64,000 bases of DNA from Actinomycetes bacterium (GTDB taxonomy: Bacteria; Bacillota; Sulfobacillia; Sulfobacillales; JAIMBI01), in assembly GCA_023565505.1 (NCBI GenBank), contig JAIMBI010000007.1, positions 47,843 through 111,842 on the forward strand. The letters run 5' to 3'. The position numbers and the translations under genes were made by a program. The notes beneath the pieces are model-generated. The model saw nothing but the letters and a program-made list of their open reading frames with translations. It searched no databases and was not told the origin of the DNA. Below, piece by piece: positions 1-9,109 of the stretch; within the stretch, counting starts at the first letter, position 1, and every line of letters begins with the position of its first letter.

Positions 1-183
1 TGCCAACCGGTCGCCAGGATAGGCGTCCCCGAGGTCGTCGACCGTGCGGGCGAAGGCGTAGACCGCCCAGAAATGGGGACGCAAGGTCCCCGGGACGAAG
101 CGACTGACCACGGCGAAGTTCTCATAATGCCGGAAAGTCAGCGCCCGGCACCACGCATAGTCGGTCACGAGGGCGGGAGTCAT
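1..183 (-). CDS. hpnC: Squalene synthase HpnC, N-terminal part (runs off window)
   Basis: Reading the minus strand from an ATG at 183 gives 61 open codons to the window edge, with a typical N-terminus of the phytoene/squalene synthase family (motifs AWCRALTFRHYENF and YAFARTVDDLGD). The aspartate-rich DDLGD would bind the Mg-diphosphate of farnesyl diphosphate. HpnC and HpnD together turn two farnesyl diphosphates into squalene (established for the family). The ATG overlaps the stop of the cyclase gene (ATGA), so it is the next cistron of the hopanoid operon. It could instead be HpnD, because only the N-terminus is visible; the position right after shc favours an Hpn squalene synthase. Confidence 0.85.
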   Translation of the reverse strand, partial: MTPALVTDYAWCRALTFRHYENFAVVSRFVPGTLRPHFWAVYAFARTVDDLGDAYPGDRLA

Positions 184-2072
184 CCGCTCGCCGCCTCCTC
201 CCGGGCGGCCGCTCGGCTGGCCCGCCAGCGACCCAGGGCCAACAGCGGGAAGACCTGCCGGTACAGACCGTAGTTGATGTAGAAGTCGCCCGGAAAGCCG
301 GTCCCGGTGTACTGCGGCTCGTCCCAGCTCCCGTCGGGCCGTTGGGTTCGCGCGAGGTACGCGACCGCGCGTCGGGCGGCCGGCGTGTCGGCTTGTCCGC
401 CCGCGACGAGCGCCATAAGAGCCCACGCCGTCTGAGACGGCGTGCTGGGTCCACGACCGCGCCAAGCCGGGTCCAAGTAAGAGCGGCAATCCTCCCCGAA
501 TCCGCCGTCGGGATTCTGCCGGGCGACGACCCACTCGAGGGCCCGCCGGATGGCGGGATCCTCGGGCGGGACGCCCACGGCCACCAGGCCGGGCACGACG
601 GCGCCCGTGCCGTAGAGGTAGTTGACGCCCCAGCGCCCGAACCACGGGCCCTCGGGCGTCTGCGCCCGACGGAGGTAGCTGACGGCCCGAGCCACGACGG
701 GCCAAGCGGTGTCGTAGCCGAAGCCGCCCAAGCATTCGAGCACGTGCCCGGTCACGTCCTCCGTGGGGGGATCCGTGACCCAGCCGAAGTCACTGAACGG
801 GATGCGGGAGGGCCAGGTCGCGAAGTTGTCCGCATCGAAGGCGCCCCAGCCGCCGTTTTTGCTTTGCATGGCGACCATCCAGCGGAATCCCCGGGTCAGG
901 GCGGTCTTGCGTCGTTGAGCATCGGGCAGAGCCACCTGGGCAAGGGCCATCAGCACGACCGCCGTGTCGTCGACGTCCGGGTAGTGGTCGTTCACGAACT
1001 CGAACGGGAATCCGCCGGGCGGGGCGTGCGGCCGACGGATCTGCCAGTCGCCTCCCGTGGTCACCTGTTGAGCGACAAGCCATTGCCCCGCGCGGACCAG
1101 TGCAGGATGGTCCGCTGCCAGCCCCGCGGCCCGGAGCGCCAACACGGCCAGGGCGGTGTCCCACGTGGGCGATACGCACGCCTGCAGCCACCAGCGGCCG
1201 TCTTCGGTGTCCACCCCGAACGCCTCAAGCCCCTGCCACCCGCGCTCGAACGCCGGGTGCCGCTCCAGGCCGACCGTCTTGAGGGCCAGGAGCGCGTAGA
1301 ACCACGGCGGCTGGATCCCGCCCCAGCTGCCGTCACGTTCCTGGTGCGCCAGGATCCACGCGATGGCTCGCGCTTCGGCCCGGGCGCGGCCGGGATGGGG
1401 ACCGGGCCACCGTTGGTAGGCCTTGAGCCACCGGTCGATGCGGGCGAAGACCCCCCGGGGCGGCGGACGGTGGGGCCCGCGGAGTTCCTCCACGCCGGCA
1501 CCGGGAGGGATGGGGAACACGGGGCGGCGGGCCAGCACGACGGTCAGGGGCACGATGGTGGCACGGGCCCAGCTGGCGAAGTCGTAGAGGTTGAAGGGCA
1601 ACCAGGGAGGCACCAGCATGATTTCCGGAGGCACGACCGGCAACGCGTCCCACGGGTATTGGCCCAACAGGGCGAGCCAGAGCCGGGTGAACACGCGGGT
1701 GGCCTCTAGCCCCCCCGCCGCTCGGATGAAGTCGCGGGCCCGTTCGAGCCGCGGCCGGTCCGCTTCCGGGTCGATGAGCTTCAAGGCTTGGTAGGCCTCG
1801 GTGGTGACGCTTACGTCACCCGGTCCGCCGGGGTACAGGGTCCAATACCCGTCGGGATGCTGGCAGGCCAAAAGGTGCCGACGGATGCGCTGCTCGCGGT
1901 CCGGGTTGCGCCGTCCCAAGGCGTGGGCCAGGAAGACGTATTCGGCCTCCATGGCCACGTTGGTCGAGAGAAGCCCCCACCAGGCCCCGTCAGGCCGTTG
2001 GCGGGCCAACAGGGCCTCCGTGGCGCGGCGGACCACGTTGTCCACATCCCAGTCGCGCCCCGACATCGTCAT
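180..2072 (-). CDS. shc: Squalene-hopene cyclase
   Basis: 630 residues, the usual length for the family. It cyclises squalene to hopene/hopanol at the membrane. The catalytic aspartate motif DVDDTA is at residues 366-371. Several QW-type repeats are visible, for example QRPDGAWWG (25-33), QERDGSWGG (244-252), SKNGGWGAFD and RPDGSWDE near the C-terminus. Start: the ATG at 2072 overlaps the hpnA stop (ATGA); an ATG two codons later is also possible. It lies in the middle of a tightly packed run with hpnA upstream and a squalene synthase downstream, which makes hopanoid rather than sterol-like chemistry certain. Confidence 0.97.
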   Translation of the reverse strand: MTMSGRDWDVDNVVRRATEALLARQRPDGAWWGLLSTNVAMEAEYVFLAHALGRRNPDREQRIRRHLLACQHPDGYWTLYPGGPGDVSVTTEAYQALKLIDPEADRPRLERARDFIRAAGGLEATRVFTRLWLALLGQYPWDALPVVPPEIMLVPPWLPFNLYDFASWARATIVPLTVVLARRPVFPIPPGAGVEELRGPHRPPPRGVFARIDRWLKAYQRWPGPHPGRARAEARAIAWILAHQERDGSWGGIQPPWFYALLALKTVGLERHPAFERGWQGLEAFGVDTEDGRWWLQACVSPTWDTALAVLALRAAGLAADHPALVRAGQWLVAQQVTTGGDWQIRRPHAPPGGFPFEFVNDHYPDVDDTAVVLMALAQVALPDAQRRKTALTRGFRWMVAMQSKNGGWGAFDADNFATWPSRIPFSDFGWVTDPPTEDVTGHVLECLGGFGYDTAWPVVARAVSYLRRAQTPEGPWFGRWGVNYLYGTGAVVPGLVAVGVPPEDPAIRRALEWVVARQNPDGGFGEDCRSYLDPAWRGRGPSTPSQTAWALMALVAGGQADTPAARRAVAYLARTQRPDGSWDEPQYTGTGFPGDFYINYGLYRQVFPLLALGRWRASRAAAREEAASG

Positions 2073-3079
2073 TCCCTCACCGGTCCTTTCATCACCGCGG
2101 GGTAGGGGTTTTTGAACCAGGCCAGGGCCTCCGTGATCGCCTGGTCAAGCGGCGTCTGGGGCAGTCCCAGCTCCCGGACGGCCTTGGCGGCGGAAAAGTA
2201 GTGGGGTCGGCGCGCCAGCTCCACGCCGGCCAGAGGTACGCGGGGTGGTCGGCCCGTAAGAGGCGTCCAGAGACCCTCGTCCAAGACGGCGAGTGCCCAG
2301 GCAACCCCCCACGGCAGGCGGATCCGGGGCGGACGGCGCCCGGCCAGCCGGGCTACCCGGCTCAGGAACTCGGCCAGGGTCAAGTTCTCGTGCCCGAGAA
2401 TGTAGCGTTCACCACGACGACCGCGTTCGAGGGCGAGCCAATGGCCCTCGGCTACGTCCCCGACGGCTACGAAGTTCAGGCCGGTGGCCACGTAAGCCGG
2501 CAGGCGTCCGAAAAGCGCATCGCGCACCAAGCGGCCCGTCGGGGTAGGCTTGACATCACCCCATCCGACAGGGGTAGACGGGTTCACCACCACGGCATCG
2601 AATCCCTCCGCGGCCGCTGCCAGAACGAGGCGTTCCGCAAGGATTTTGGACCGCTTGTAGTCGACTCCGGTGGCGTCAGGGTCGGCATACCGACTCTCGT
2701 CGGCCGGCCGGCCCGACGGATCGAGCGCCACGGTCGCGGTGCTGGAGGTGTACACTAGGCGCTCCACGTGCGCGCGTTGCGCCGCTCGGAGCACGTGGCG
2801 GGTGCCGTCCACGTTGGTCCGATAGATGAGGGGACCGTCGCGGCGGTCGAGAGAATAGTGGGCGGCCACGTGGAACACCGCGTCCGCGCCCGCAAAGGCA
2901 CTGTCGAGGCCCGCACCGGTCGCGATGTCGCCGTACACGGGGACCGCGCCGGTGCCCTGCAAACGGCCGGCGGCCGCCTGCGAGCGCACCAGCACGCGGA
3001 CGCTGGCGCCGTGACGGAGTGCCGTCTGGACCACATGCCAGCCGATGAATCCGGAGCCTCCCGTGACTACGATACGCAC
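2069..3079 (-). CDS. hpnA: Hopanoid-associated NAD-dependent sugar epimerase/dehydratase HpnA
   Basis: Extended short-chain dehydrogenase. The Rossmann fingerprint GGSGFIGWH lies at the very N-terminus and the catalytic YKRSK (Tyr-x-x-x-Lys) follows about 140 residues in. HpnA proteins are found beside hopanoid genes and are thought to act on the hopanoid side chain or a sugar, but the exact reaction is not settled. A longer reading frame starts at 3142. I chose the GTG at 3079 because it is preceded by GGGGAGG and puts the GxxGxxG at the usual place. It then overlaps the 3' end of hpnG by 13 bp and the start of shc by 4 bp, indicating coupled translation. Confidence 0.88.
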   Translation of the reverse strand: MRIVVTGGSGFIGWHVVQTALRHGASVRVLVRSQAAAGRLQGTGAVPVYGDIATGAGLDSAFAGADAVFHVAAHYSLDRRDGPLIYRTNVDGTRHVLRAAQRAHVERLVYTSSTATVALDPSGRPADESRYADPDATGVDYKRSKILAERLVLAAAAEGFDAVVVNPSTPVGWGDVKPTPTGRLVRDALFGRLPAYVATGLNFVAVGDVAEGHWLALERGRRGERYILGHENLTLAEFLSRVARLAGRRPPRIRLPWGVAWALAVLDEGLWTPLTGRPPRVPLAGVELARRPHYFSAAKAVRELGLPQTPLDQAITEALAWFKNPYPAVMKGPVRE

Positions 3080-3648
3080 CAAAGACGCCTCCCCAGGGCG
3101 GCCAGGGCCCGACGGGCGGCGAGGGCCCGGCCCGGAAGCCATCTCCAGGCACCCCAGCTCCTGGGATCGCGGCGCGTGGGCAGGGCACTATCCGGGCCAT
3201 CCACGACCACCTTGACGACGGAGCAGGGGATGCCGTGCGCGGCGCATACGTGCGCCCAATGCGCGGTCTCCTGGTCCACCCAGCGTGCGGCGGTACGCTG
3301 CCACAAAACCCGCTTCGCCGACGGTAGAGCCACCACCGTCGGCACGGTCCACATCCCCCCGACCGGAACCAGCGGAGGAAGAGGGGCCAACCCTACGCGG
3401 ACCGGACGATCCGCCAGCGCCGCCCACGCCGGCACTGCCAAGGTCCCCGCGCGGGCATCGGGGGCGATGCCGCCGCAGAGACCGAACCCGACAACCCGAT
3501 CCGGCCGCACGGACAAAATCGCGTCGGCCAGAGCGGGGCCGGCTCGTGGGCCGACCCCGGTCACGCGGATGATGAGCCGTCGGCCGTCGGCGTAGGATCT
3601 CCAGGCCGCCGCCTCAAAAGCGAGGGCCGCCACTGCGAGCGTGCGCAC
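3067..3648 (-). CDS. hpnG: Hopanoid-associated phosphorylase/nucleosidase HpnG
   Basis: 193-residue protein of the purine phosphorylase type 1 (MTA/SAH nucleosidase-like) fold. The segments RVTGVGPRAG and VGFGLCGGIAP correspond to the conserved glycine loops of that family. HpnG removes adenine from adenosylhopane, giving ribosylhopane (known from other bacteria). GTG start with GGAGG a few bases upstream, 12 bp after the hpnH stop. Its place directly after hpnH matches the biochemical order of the two steps. The protein is a little short for the family, but the core motifs are present. Confidence 0.87.
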   Translation of the reverse strand: MRTLAVAALAFEAAAWRSYADGRRLIIRVTGVGPRAGPALADAILSVRPDRVVGFGLCGGIAPDARAGTLAVPAWAALADRPVRVGLAPLPPLVPVGGMWTVPTVVALPSAKRVLWQRTAARWVDQETAHWAHVCAAHGIPCSVVKVVVDGPDSALPTRRDPRSWGAWRWLPGRALAARRALAALGRRLWCVS

Positions 3649-3660
3649 GGCCGTCCTCCG

Positions 3661-4668
3661 TCATCCGGCGAAGATCCAGCGTAGCATCCGCCATGCGTCC
3701 GCCGGCCGCATCGCCGCGACGGCGGAGGCTTCGTAGCCGCTGTGCATCATGCAGCTCGCACACCGGGGATTCTTGCCGTAGCCGTAGTCCTCCCACGGCG
3801 TGCGGTTCATCAGGTCCTCAAAGCGTTCGTAGTGGGCGTCCGTGAGTAGGTAACACGGCCCTTTCCAGCCCAGGGGGTCCCGGGTCGGATTGCCCCACGG
3901 CGTGCATTGCAGAGTCCGGCGGCCCAACAAGAAATCAAGGTACATCGGCGTATTGTAGTACCGGACGCCGGGGCCGGCGGCCTGGACGACCCGGCGAACG
4001 AGCGCGATGGCCTCCTGCCGGTGCAGGAAGATACCGTGGGCGGCCGGGTCGACCTCCTCGTACGTGAACGCCGGGGACACCAGGCAGCTGTCCACCCCCA
4101 TGGCCGTCAACTCGCGTAGGAGTTGGCCCACCGCTTCGGGGTCCGCACCCTTGTAGAGCGTGGTGTTCGTGGTCACCCGAAACCCCCGGGCTTTGGCCTC
4201 CCGAATGCCTTTCATCACCAAGTCGAAGACGCCCCGGCGTTCGACCATGCGGTCGTGGTGTTCGCGCGGGCCGTCCAGATGAAAGACGAAGGAGAAGCGG
4301 GGATCCGGCCGGAGCTTAGGCAGCACGCGGCCCAGGAGGATACCGTTGGTGCACAAGAGCGTGAGCTTCCGGCGGGCCAGCATGCCTTCGACGATTTCGA
4401 CGATTTCCGGGTGCGTGAGTGGTTCGCCGCCGGCGATGGACACCGCCGGGGCGCCGCATTCGTCCACGGCGTCGAAACATTCCTGGGCCGTAAGCCGCCG
4501 GGCCATAACGGCTGCGTCTTGGCGGATTTTCCCGCACCCCGTACAGGAGAGGTTGCAGAGCTCCGTGGGTTCCAGCATCAGGACCAGCGGGAACCGTCGC
4601 CGGCCCCGAAGCCGCTGGCCGACGACGTAACGGGCCAGGTCGAGCGTGACGCGCAGGGGCTGCCCCAT
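3661..4668 (-). CDS. hpnH: Adenosyl-hopene transferase HpnH (radical SAM)
   Basis: 335 residues. The radical SAM iron-sulfur motif CxxxCxxC is at C38, C42 and C45 (CNLSCTGC), followed by a TIM-barrel type sequence and a C-terminal cysteine pair (CASCMMH) typical of HpnH. The enzyme joins the 5'-deoxyadenosyl radical to hopene to make adenosylhopane, the first step of C35 bacteriohopanepolyols. AAGGAG sits upstream of the ATG. It is the first gene of the hpnHGA-shc-hpnC run and is separated from fni by a 190-bp gap that may hold its promoter. Confidence 0.95.
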   Translation of the reverse strand: MGQPLRVTLDLARYVVGQRLRGRRRFPLVLMLEPTELCNLSCTGCGKIRQDAAVMARRLTAQECFDAVDECGAPAVSIAGGEPLTHPEIVEIVEGMLARRKLTLLCTNGILLGRVLPKLRPDPRFSFVFHLDGPREHHDRMVERRGVFDLVMKGIREAKARGFRVTTNTTLYKGADPEAVGQLLRELTAMGVDSCLVSPAFTYEEVDPAAHGIFLHRQEAIALVRRVVQAAGPGVRYYNTPMYLDFLLGRRTLQCTPWGNPTRDPLGWKGPCYLLTDAHYERFEDLMNRTPWEDYGYGKNPRCASCMMHSGYEASAVAAMRPADAWRMLRWIFAG

Positions 4669-4858
4669 GTCCTCACGGCTCCTTTCCCCGAGCGGTCCGC
4701 AGCCGGGGCGGAAAGACCACAGGTTCGGGCCGTTTCCCCGTCGGGGCGGCCCGCCCGGGCCGCGTCCGGTCTCGAGCCGATGTCGGTAGGTCTTTCCGGT
4801 TAAGGAAACGATAAGAACATGACATAACTAATATTAGCCAACAGCGGATCGGCGGACG
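4669..4858 (-). promoter_or_regulatory. AT-rich gap upstream of hpnH with 10-bp palindrome
   Basis: Between fni and hpnH lies a 190-bp gap. Its part at about 4800-4845 is clearly richer in A and T than the surroundings and contains the perfect palindrome CTAATATTAG (4828-4837). This is the likely promoter or operator region of the hopanoid operon. No confident -35/-10 pair could be assigned. Confidence 0.35.
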
Positions 4859-6016
4859 TCAATCCGGTCCGCGGGCCGCGGTGCGCGGCCCAGCACGGGA
4901 GCGCCGATCGGCTGGACCCGGCTCCGCGAACCAACCGCGCAGGGCGATGACCGGACCCAATCCCCGTGCTTCGAGCCACTCGCGCAGCGGCCCGAGAACT
5001 AACACCGGGCGCTCGCGCAGCTCCGTCCAGGTGCGGGCGCCCGTGAGTAAAAGGACCCGACGAAGGTCTCGATGGAGTCCAGCGAGATAGGCATCCAGGC
5101 GCGCTTCGCCGTCGGGTTCGGCCGCCAGTCGGAGCAGAGGCCCGGCGATCCCGGCGACCTTGGCGCCCAGGGCGAGGGCTTTGGCCACGTCCAGCGCATG
5201 CCGGATGCCTCCGGAGGCGACCACATCGACCTGCGCCCCCACAGCCGCGACCGCTTCAACCACGGCCGCCGCCGTGGGGATGCCCCAGTGGGCCCATGCC
5301 GGGTCCAGGACCTCACCTTGCCGCCAGGACTCCACCGCAAGAAAGTTGGTGCCCCCAGCTCCTCCCACGTCGACGGCTGCGGCACCGGCTTGCGCGAACT
5401 GGCGCGCTGCTTCGCCCGAGAGGCCCTGGCCCACTTCCTTGGCGATGACCGGCACGCCGACATGCCGGGCCACAGTCGCGAAGGCAGCCAGTGCACCTCG
5501 AAAGCGACGGTCCCCTTCGACCATGAAGAGTTCCTGCGCCGCGTTCCAGTGCACCTGGAGCATGTCCGCGCGCAGTAGCGCCACTGCCTGGCGCGCCGCT
5601 TCTAGCCGGGTGCCCATTCCGACGTTGGCCAACACCACCCCGTCGGGGTACTCGTCGCGGACCACCGTGTACGTCGGCGTGACATCCGGGTCTTCCAGGG
5701 CGGCCGTACTGGAACCGACGGCCATGGCCAAACCGTATCGGCGCGCCGCCCGGGCCAAGCGGCGGTTGATGGCAAGTGCAGCGCTCGTCCCACCGGTCAT
5801 GGCATTGATGAGAACCGGAGACGCAAGGTGGCGGCCACAGAAGGTCGTGCTTAGGTCGACATCTGCCCAATCGTATTCGGGGGCACTCGCCGGAATGAGA
5901 TGCACGTACTCGAACCAGGGGCCAAAGCGGCCGTCCGGTAAAGCGCGCACGGCGTCGATGTGCTCGGCCTTCCGCCGCTGGCGGAGGTGGCGCACGAACC
6001 GATAGCCTTCGGCCAT
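4859..6016 (-). CDS. fni: Isopentenyl-diphosphate delta-isomerase, type 2
   Basis: 385 residues; FMN- and NADPH-dependent isomerase that interconverts IPP and DMAPP. Recognisable signatures are RKAEHID at the N-terminus, INAMTGGT (substrate and FMN loop) and the C-terminal glycine-rich phosphate-binding segments VDVGGAGGTN and VVASGGIRH. The open frame extends to 6193, but the ATG at 6016 has GGGGAGGAG just upstream and fits the family N-terminus. It feeds precursors to the hopanoid genes downstream and complements the DXP pathway genes dxs and ispA elsewhere in the window. It may head the hopanoid operon or be a separate unit, given the 190-bp gap. Confidence 0.95.
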   Translation of the reverse strand: MAEGYRFVRHLRQRRKAEHIDAVRALPDGRFGPWFEYVHLIPASAPEYDWADVDLSTTFCGRHLASPVLINAMTGGTSAALAINRRLARAARRYGLAMAVGSSTAALEDPDVTPTYTVVRDEYPDGVVLANVGMGTRLEAARQAVALLRADMLQVHWNAAQELFMVEGDRRFRGALAAFATVARHVGVPVIAKEVGQGLSGEAARQFAQAGAAAVDVGGAGGTNFLAVESWRQGEVLDPAWAHWGIPTAAAVVEAVAAVGAQVDVVASGGIRHALDVAKALALGAKVAGIAGPLLRLAAEPDGEARLDAYLAGLHRDLRRVLLLTGARTWTELRERPVLVLGPLREWLEARGLGPVIALRGWFAEPGPADRRSRAGPRTAARGPD

Positions 6017-6426
6017 GGACACGCTCCTCCCCCTGCCGGTCACAGGGTGCCGCCGGGGCGACCGGCCCCGAACCGAGACCGGCTTTAATGCGGAGAATTC
6101 TCTATGGGGAGGGCTATCCCTGCCGATTGGTGCGACTGGGGGGCCGGACCCGCGTAGAGTATCGCGTGGACGTCTGGCACCGGCAGCCGGCACGCCTGCG
6201 AGGGTCTGGCGGGCCGGGTGGGCGCGTTCGTGATCCAGCCGGTGTCCCCACGGTGAGGGGGTGTCGTGCCGGTCGAGCGGGCCCGTTCATCCATCCCCGC
6301 CGTCGGTGAAGCAGCTCGACCGACATACCGAGCGGGCTGCCGACGGTGTATGTCCCCCCAGGAGATTGGAAATTTAAAACGAACGCGTCCGCTTCCCGAC
6401 GTGAGCGCTCGGAGAGCTGGCAGGGA
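6017..6426. other. Gene-free stretch upstream of fni
   Basis: About 410 bp without a convincing gene. The part near fni must hold its promoter, but no clear -35/-10 pair was found. The part at about 6378-6426 can be aligned, with mismatches, to the sequence just downstream of spoVAF at about 20720-20770, so it looks like a spoVAF 3' flank. Confidence 0.5.
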
Positions 6427-6900
6427 TCACGTGCGACCACCCCCGGCCGGCTGCCGGAAGCGGTCGCGCGGCAACGTCAGGCCCGGACGGTGGATGTTCC
6501 GGTTGAGCGGCTTGCGCGACAACAGACTCAAGAGCTCGGGGCCGTCGAAGGGCACGAGCGGCCAAAGATAGCCGATGCCCAGCGAATCGGTGCGCAACGC
6601 CATCAGCATCAGGACCAGGATCCCCACCACGAACCCGAACCACGGCAACCCGAACGTGTTCGCCAGGGCCACCAGGATGAGCAGGAACATGCGCATGACC
6701 CGCACCGCCATGCCGAAGTCGAAGTCGGGCGCGGAGAACGTGCCGACGGCGGCGATGGCCACGTAGACCATCACCTCAGCGTCGATCAACCCCGCCTTGA
6801 TGGCGATGTCCCCGAGCAGGATCGCCCCGAAGAAGCCCATGGACTGCGACAGGCTGTTGGGCGTGAACATGAGGGCGAATCCTTGAATCCTCCTTTTCAC
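6427..6900 (-). pseudogene. Truncated copy of the spoVAF 3' end
   Basis: This 157-codon frame encodes the last part of a GerA/SpoVAF-type membrane protein (from ALMFTPNSLSQSM to the C-terminus). It is identical to the end of the full spoVAF at 20770-22377. Upstream of 6878 the similarity stops abruptly and the frame runs ten codons into unrelated DNA. Only the final codon and stop differ (ACG TGA here, GCG TAA in the full gene). It cannot make a complete germination protein and marks one edge of the mobile island. Confidence 0.9.
6433..6878. repeat. 446-bp direct repeat, left copy
   Basis: Identical base for base, and in the same orientation, to 20776-21221; the constant offset is 14,343 bp with no gap. 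It comprises the 3' end of spoVAF. Together the two copies bracket the accessory island. Confidence 0.97.
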
Positions 6901-7103
6901 CCCAACTCAGTCAGACGCTGAACACGCACGACCTGCATATCGTCAGCAGCCGCGGAACGTGGCGGCTATGGGGGCCTGTATCCGGCACCTGCCAGCCAAC
7001 GCCCCTCGGATGCCCTTCGTGTCGCAACCGGTTGCGGAGCGCTCCCGGCGGTACCCCTGGACGGCCGATGGAAGGAATTTCCTTGGATGTTAGCGTGACC
7101 GCG

Positions 7104-9040
7104 ATGGTCCCGGTCGTTTGGGCGCCCATCCTCGACGCGCTCCGCGCACCCTAGGGCGGCCTCCTCCTGCCGGACCCGCCGGATCCGGCTCCCAGCCGGG
7201 CGGTCTGGTGGGACGCCGAGGTCGCTGCCAGTCGAGGCGACGCCGTGGTGCTCGACGACGCCTGGACGCTGGCCGACGGCGCCGCCGACCTCTCGCCGGA
7301 CGCTCCCGACGTCGGATCCCCTCACGCCGGCGGAGACGGCCGCCCTGGACGCCCTCGACGCGGAGTTGGACGCCTTGGCGGCCGTGGCTATGCCGGCCCC
7401 GGTCCCCGCCGCGACCGCGACGGCCGGGTCCCACCCGGCCTATCGCGAGGCCAACCGTCCGGTGCTGCGGGCCCAGAGGAACCCGCGCTACCGCCGCCAC
7501 CCCGAGTGGCCGGAGGAGTGGTACGCGCGGGTGCCGGGCACGCCGCTCTCCTGGGCGCCCCCGGACGCGGTCGCCGCCGGAGTCCCGATCCAGGCGCTGG
7601 AGACGCCGGCGTTCCCCTCCGCCGCCGAGGCGGAAGCCGCCGCCGTGGCCCGGTGGCGGGAGCGCTGGCGCGGCCAGGTCCAGGCCGATGCGTGCACCCA
7701 GGTCCGCCGCGAGCAGGTGTTCACCGTCGATTGGCGGGCCCGCCAGGCCGACGGCCAGGTGCCGGACGGCGTCACGATCCCCTACAAGCACGCGCCGACT
7801 GCCGCGTCGCCGGTGATGTCCCCCGCCCTGCCGCTGGCGGATCCCTTGGAACTCCTCGGGCAGCATTGGGTCTCGCACGACGTGCCGGAGCGGGGTCAGG
7901 CGCGACGAATCACGCGGGCCACCGACCCGGCGGCGGTGGAACTCGCCCGGCGGCGCGCGGCGGCGTCCCCGGCTCCCGCCGCAGTCGATTCGGGTGGAGG
8001 TCCCTGGTTCGTCGTGGCCTTGGACCCGGACGAGTGGAGCCTTTGCCGGCCGGGATCGCCGTGGCGCTTTTGGCCTGCCTACCCCGAGCGGTCGCCCCGT
8101 CCGCATCGGGGCCGCCCCGGGCGAACAGGCGGCGCAGGCGGTGGGATTGGCCGACCAGGCGCAACCGGCGGCGCCGCCGGACTGGGCCCCAGCCGCCATC
8201 CGGGACGCCGGGATCCAAGCGGACCACGCGGTCACCGCGGCCCGGTGGGTGGCCGAGGGCCGCTGCTCCAGGAGGCGCGGGGACGGACCGTTGGCGCCGA
8301 CCCCGGCGACACGCGGGGCGGGCGCGCCCCCTACCATGCGGCCACCCCGGCGGTGCGCGCGCCGTCCAGCCGGCCGGCGCGCTTGTCCCGCAGCCGGATC
8401 CCGACGCGTGGCGCCCGACGCTGGCCGACGTGCTGACGCACGCCGCGGCCCTCGGCCCGGCGTTGGCAGACCGGGCCGTCGCCTCAGTGGAGGCGGCTGC
8501 CACGATGCACCCCGCCGCGCGCGGGGTGGTCCGCCCCCGCCCAGTCCCCTCTGCGTCGGCCGAAGTCGCCGCCGTCAACGGATGGGATCCGCTGCCTCGA
8601 ACCTCGGCGACGTGGCCCGGGTCGAGCGGCGCGAGGTGTTCGCCTGCCCGCTCCCCTCCGGCCGATTCCTGCTGTGGGGCGCGGCCCCCTCGCCGGGCGC
8701 GCGGACCCGCCAAGTGCTTCCCGACGTGTACGCCCCGCCCCTGGGCGCCGTCCCGGCCCCGCGTTGGGTGGACCGTCAGCTGTACCCCTCCTGGGCCGCC
8801 GTGAAAGCGGCGGCGGAGCGGCACGCCACCGTCACGGTCCTGGCCCACCCTGCCGTGCTGCGCCAGTGGCTGGTGCAGGTCGGCCGCACCGTCGACCGCT
8901 CGACCCCCGATGACCGGACGGCCCCCGCCGTCTTCTGGTCGCCGGGCGCCGTGGGCTTCCGGTGCCTGCATGCCCACTGCCGGCACCGCACCTGGCGGGA
9001 CCTCGCAGCACTGCCCCCGTCCCGGTTCCGGTCCCTCTGA
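7104..9040 (+). pseudogene. Decayed large gene of unknown function, zinc-binding C-terminus
   Basis: Codon bias and protein-like segments jump between all three plus-strand frames, so this is one gene broken by a TAG stop (7152-7154) and at least four frameshifts. Readable pieces are MVPVVWAPILDALRAP (from 7104), then WWDAEVAASRGDAVVLDDAW, then a long clean stretch from about 7320 to 8080, then pieces in frames 2 and 3 up to the end at 9040. The C-terminus contains GFRCLHAHCRHRTWRDL, a Cys-x4-Cys/His pattern resembling the zinc motif at the end of some phage and plasmid primase/helicase proteins. That suggests a dead replication gene from a mobile element, but the assignment is weak and the N-terminal half is unrecognised. 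Confidence 0.5.
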
Positions 9041-9109
9041 GGCGAACAGCACACGAACGGGCTCACGGCACCGCGCACGGCTGGCGTAGCATAAAGCGAG
9101 GAGGTGGCC

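Noticed and set aside
7090..8337. 415-codon minus-strand frame
   Set aside because: Arg/Gly-rich composition typical of antisense frames; the plus strand has the protein-like segments.
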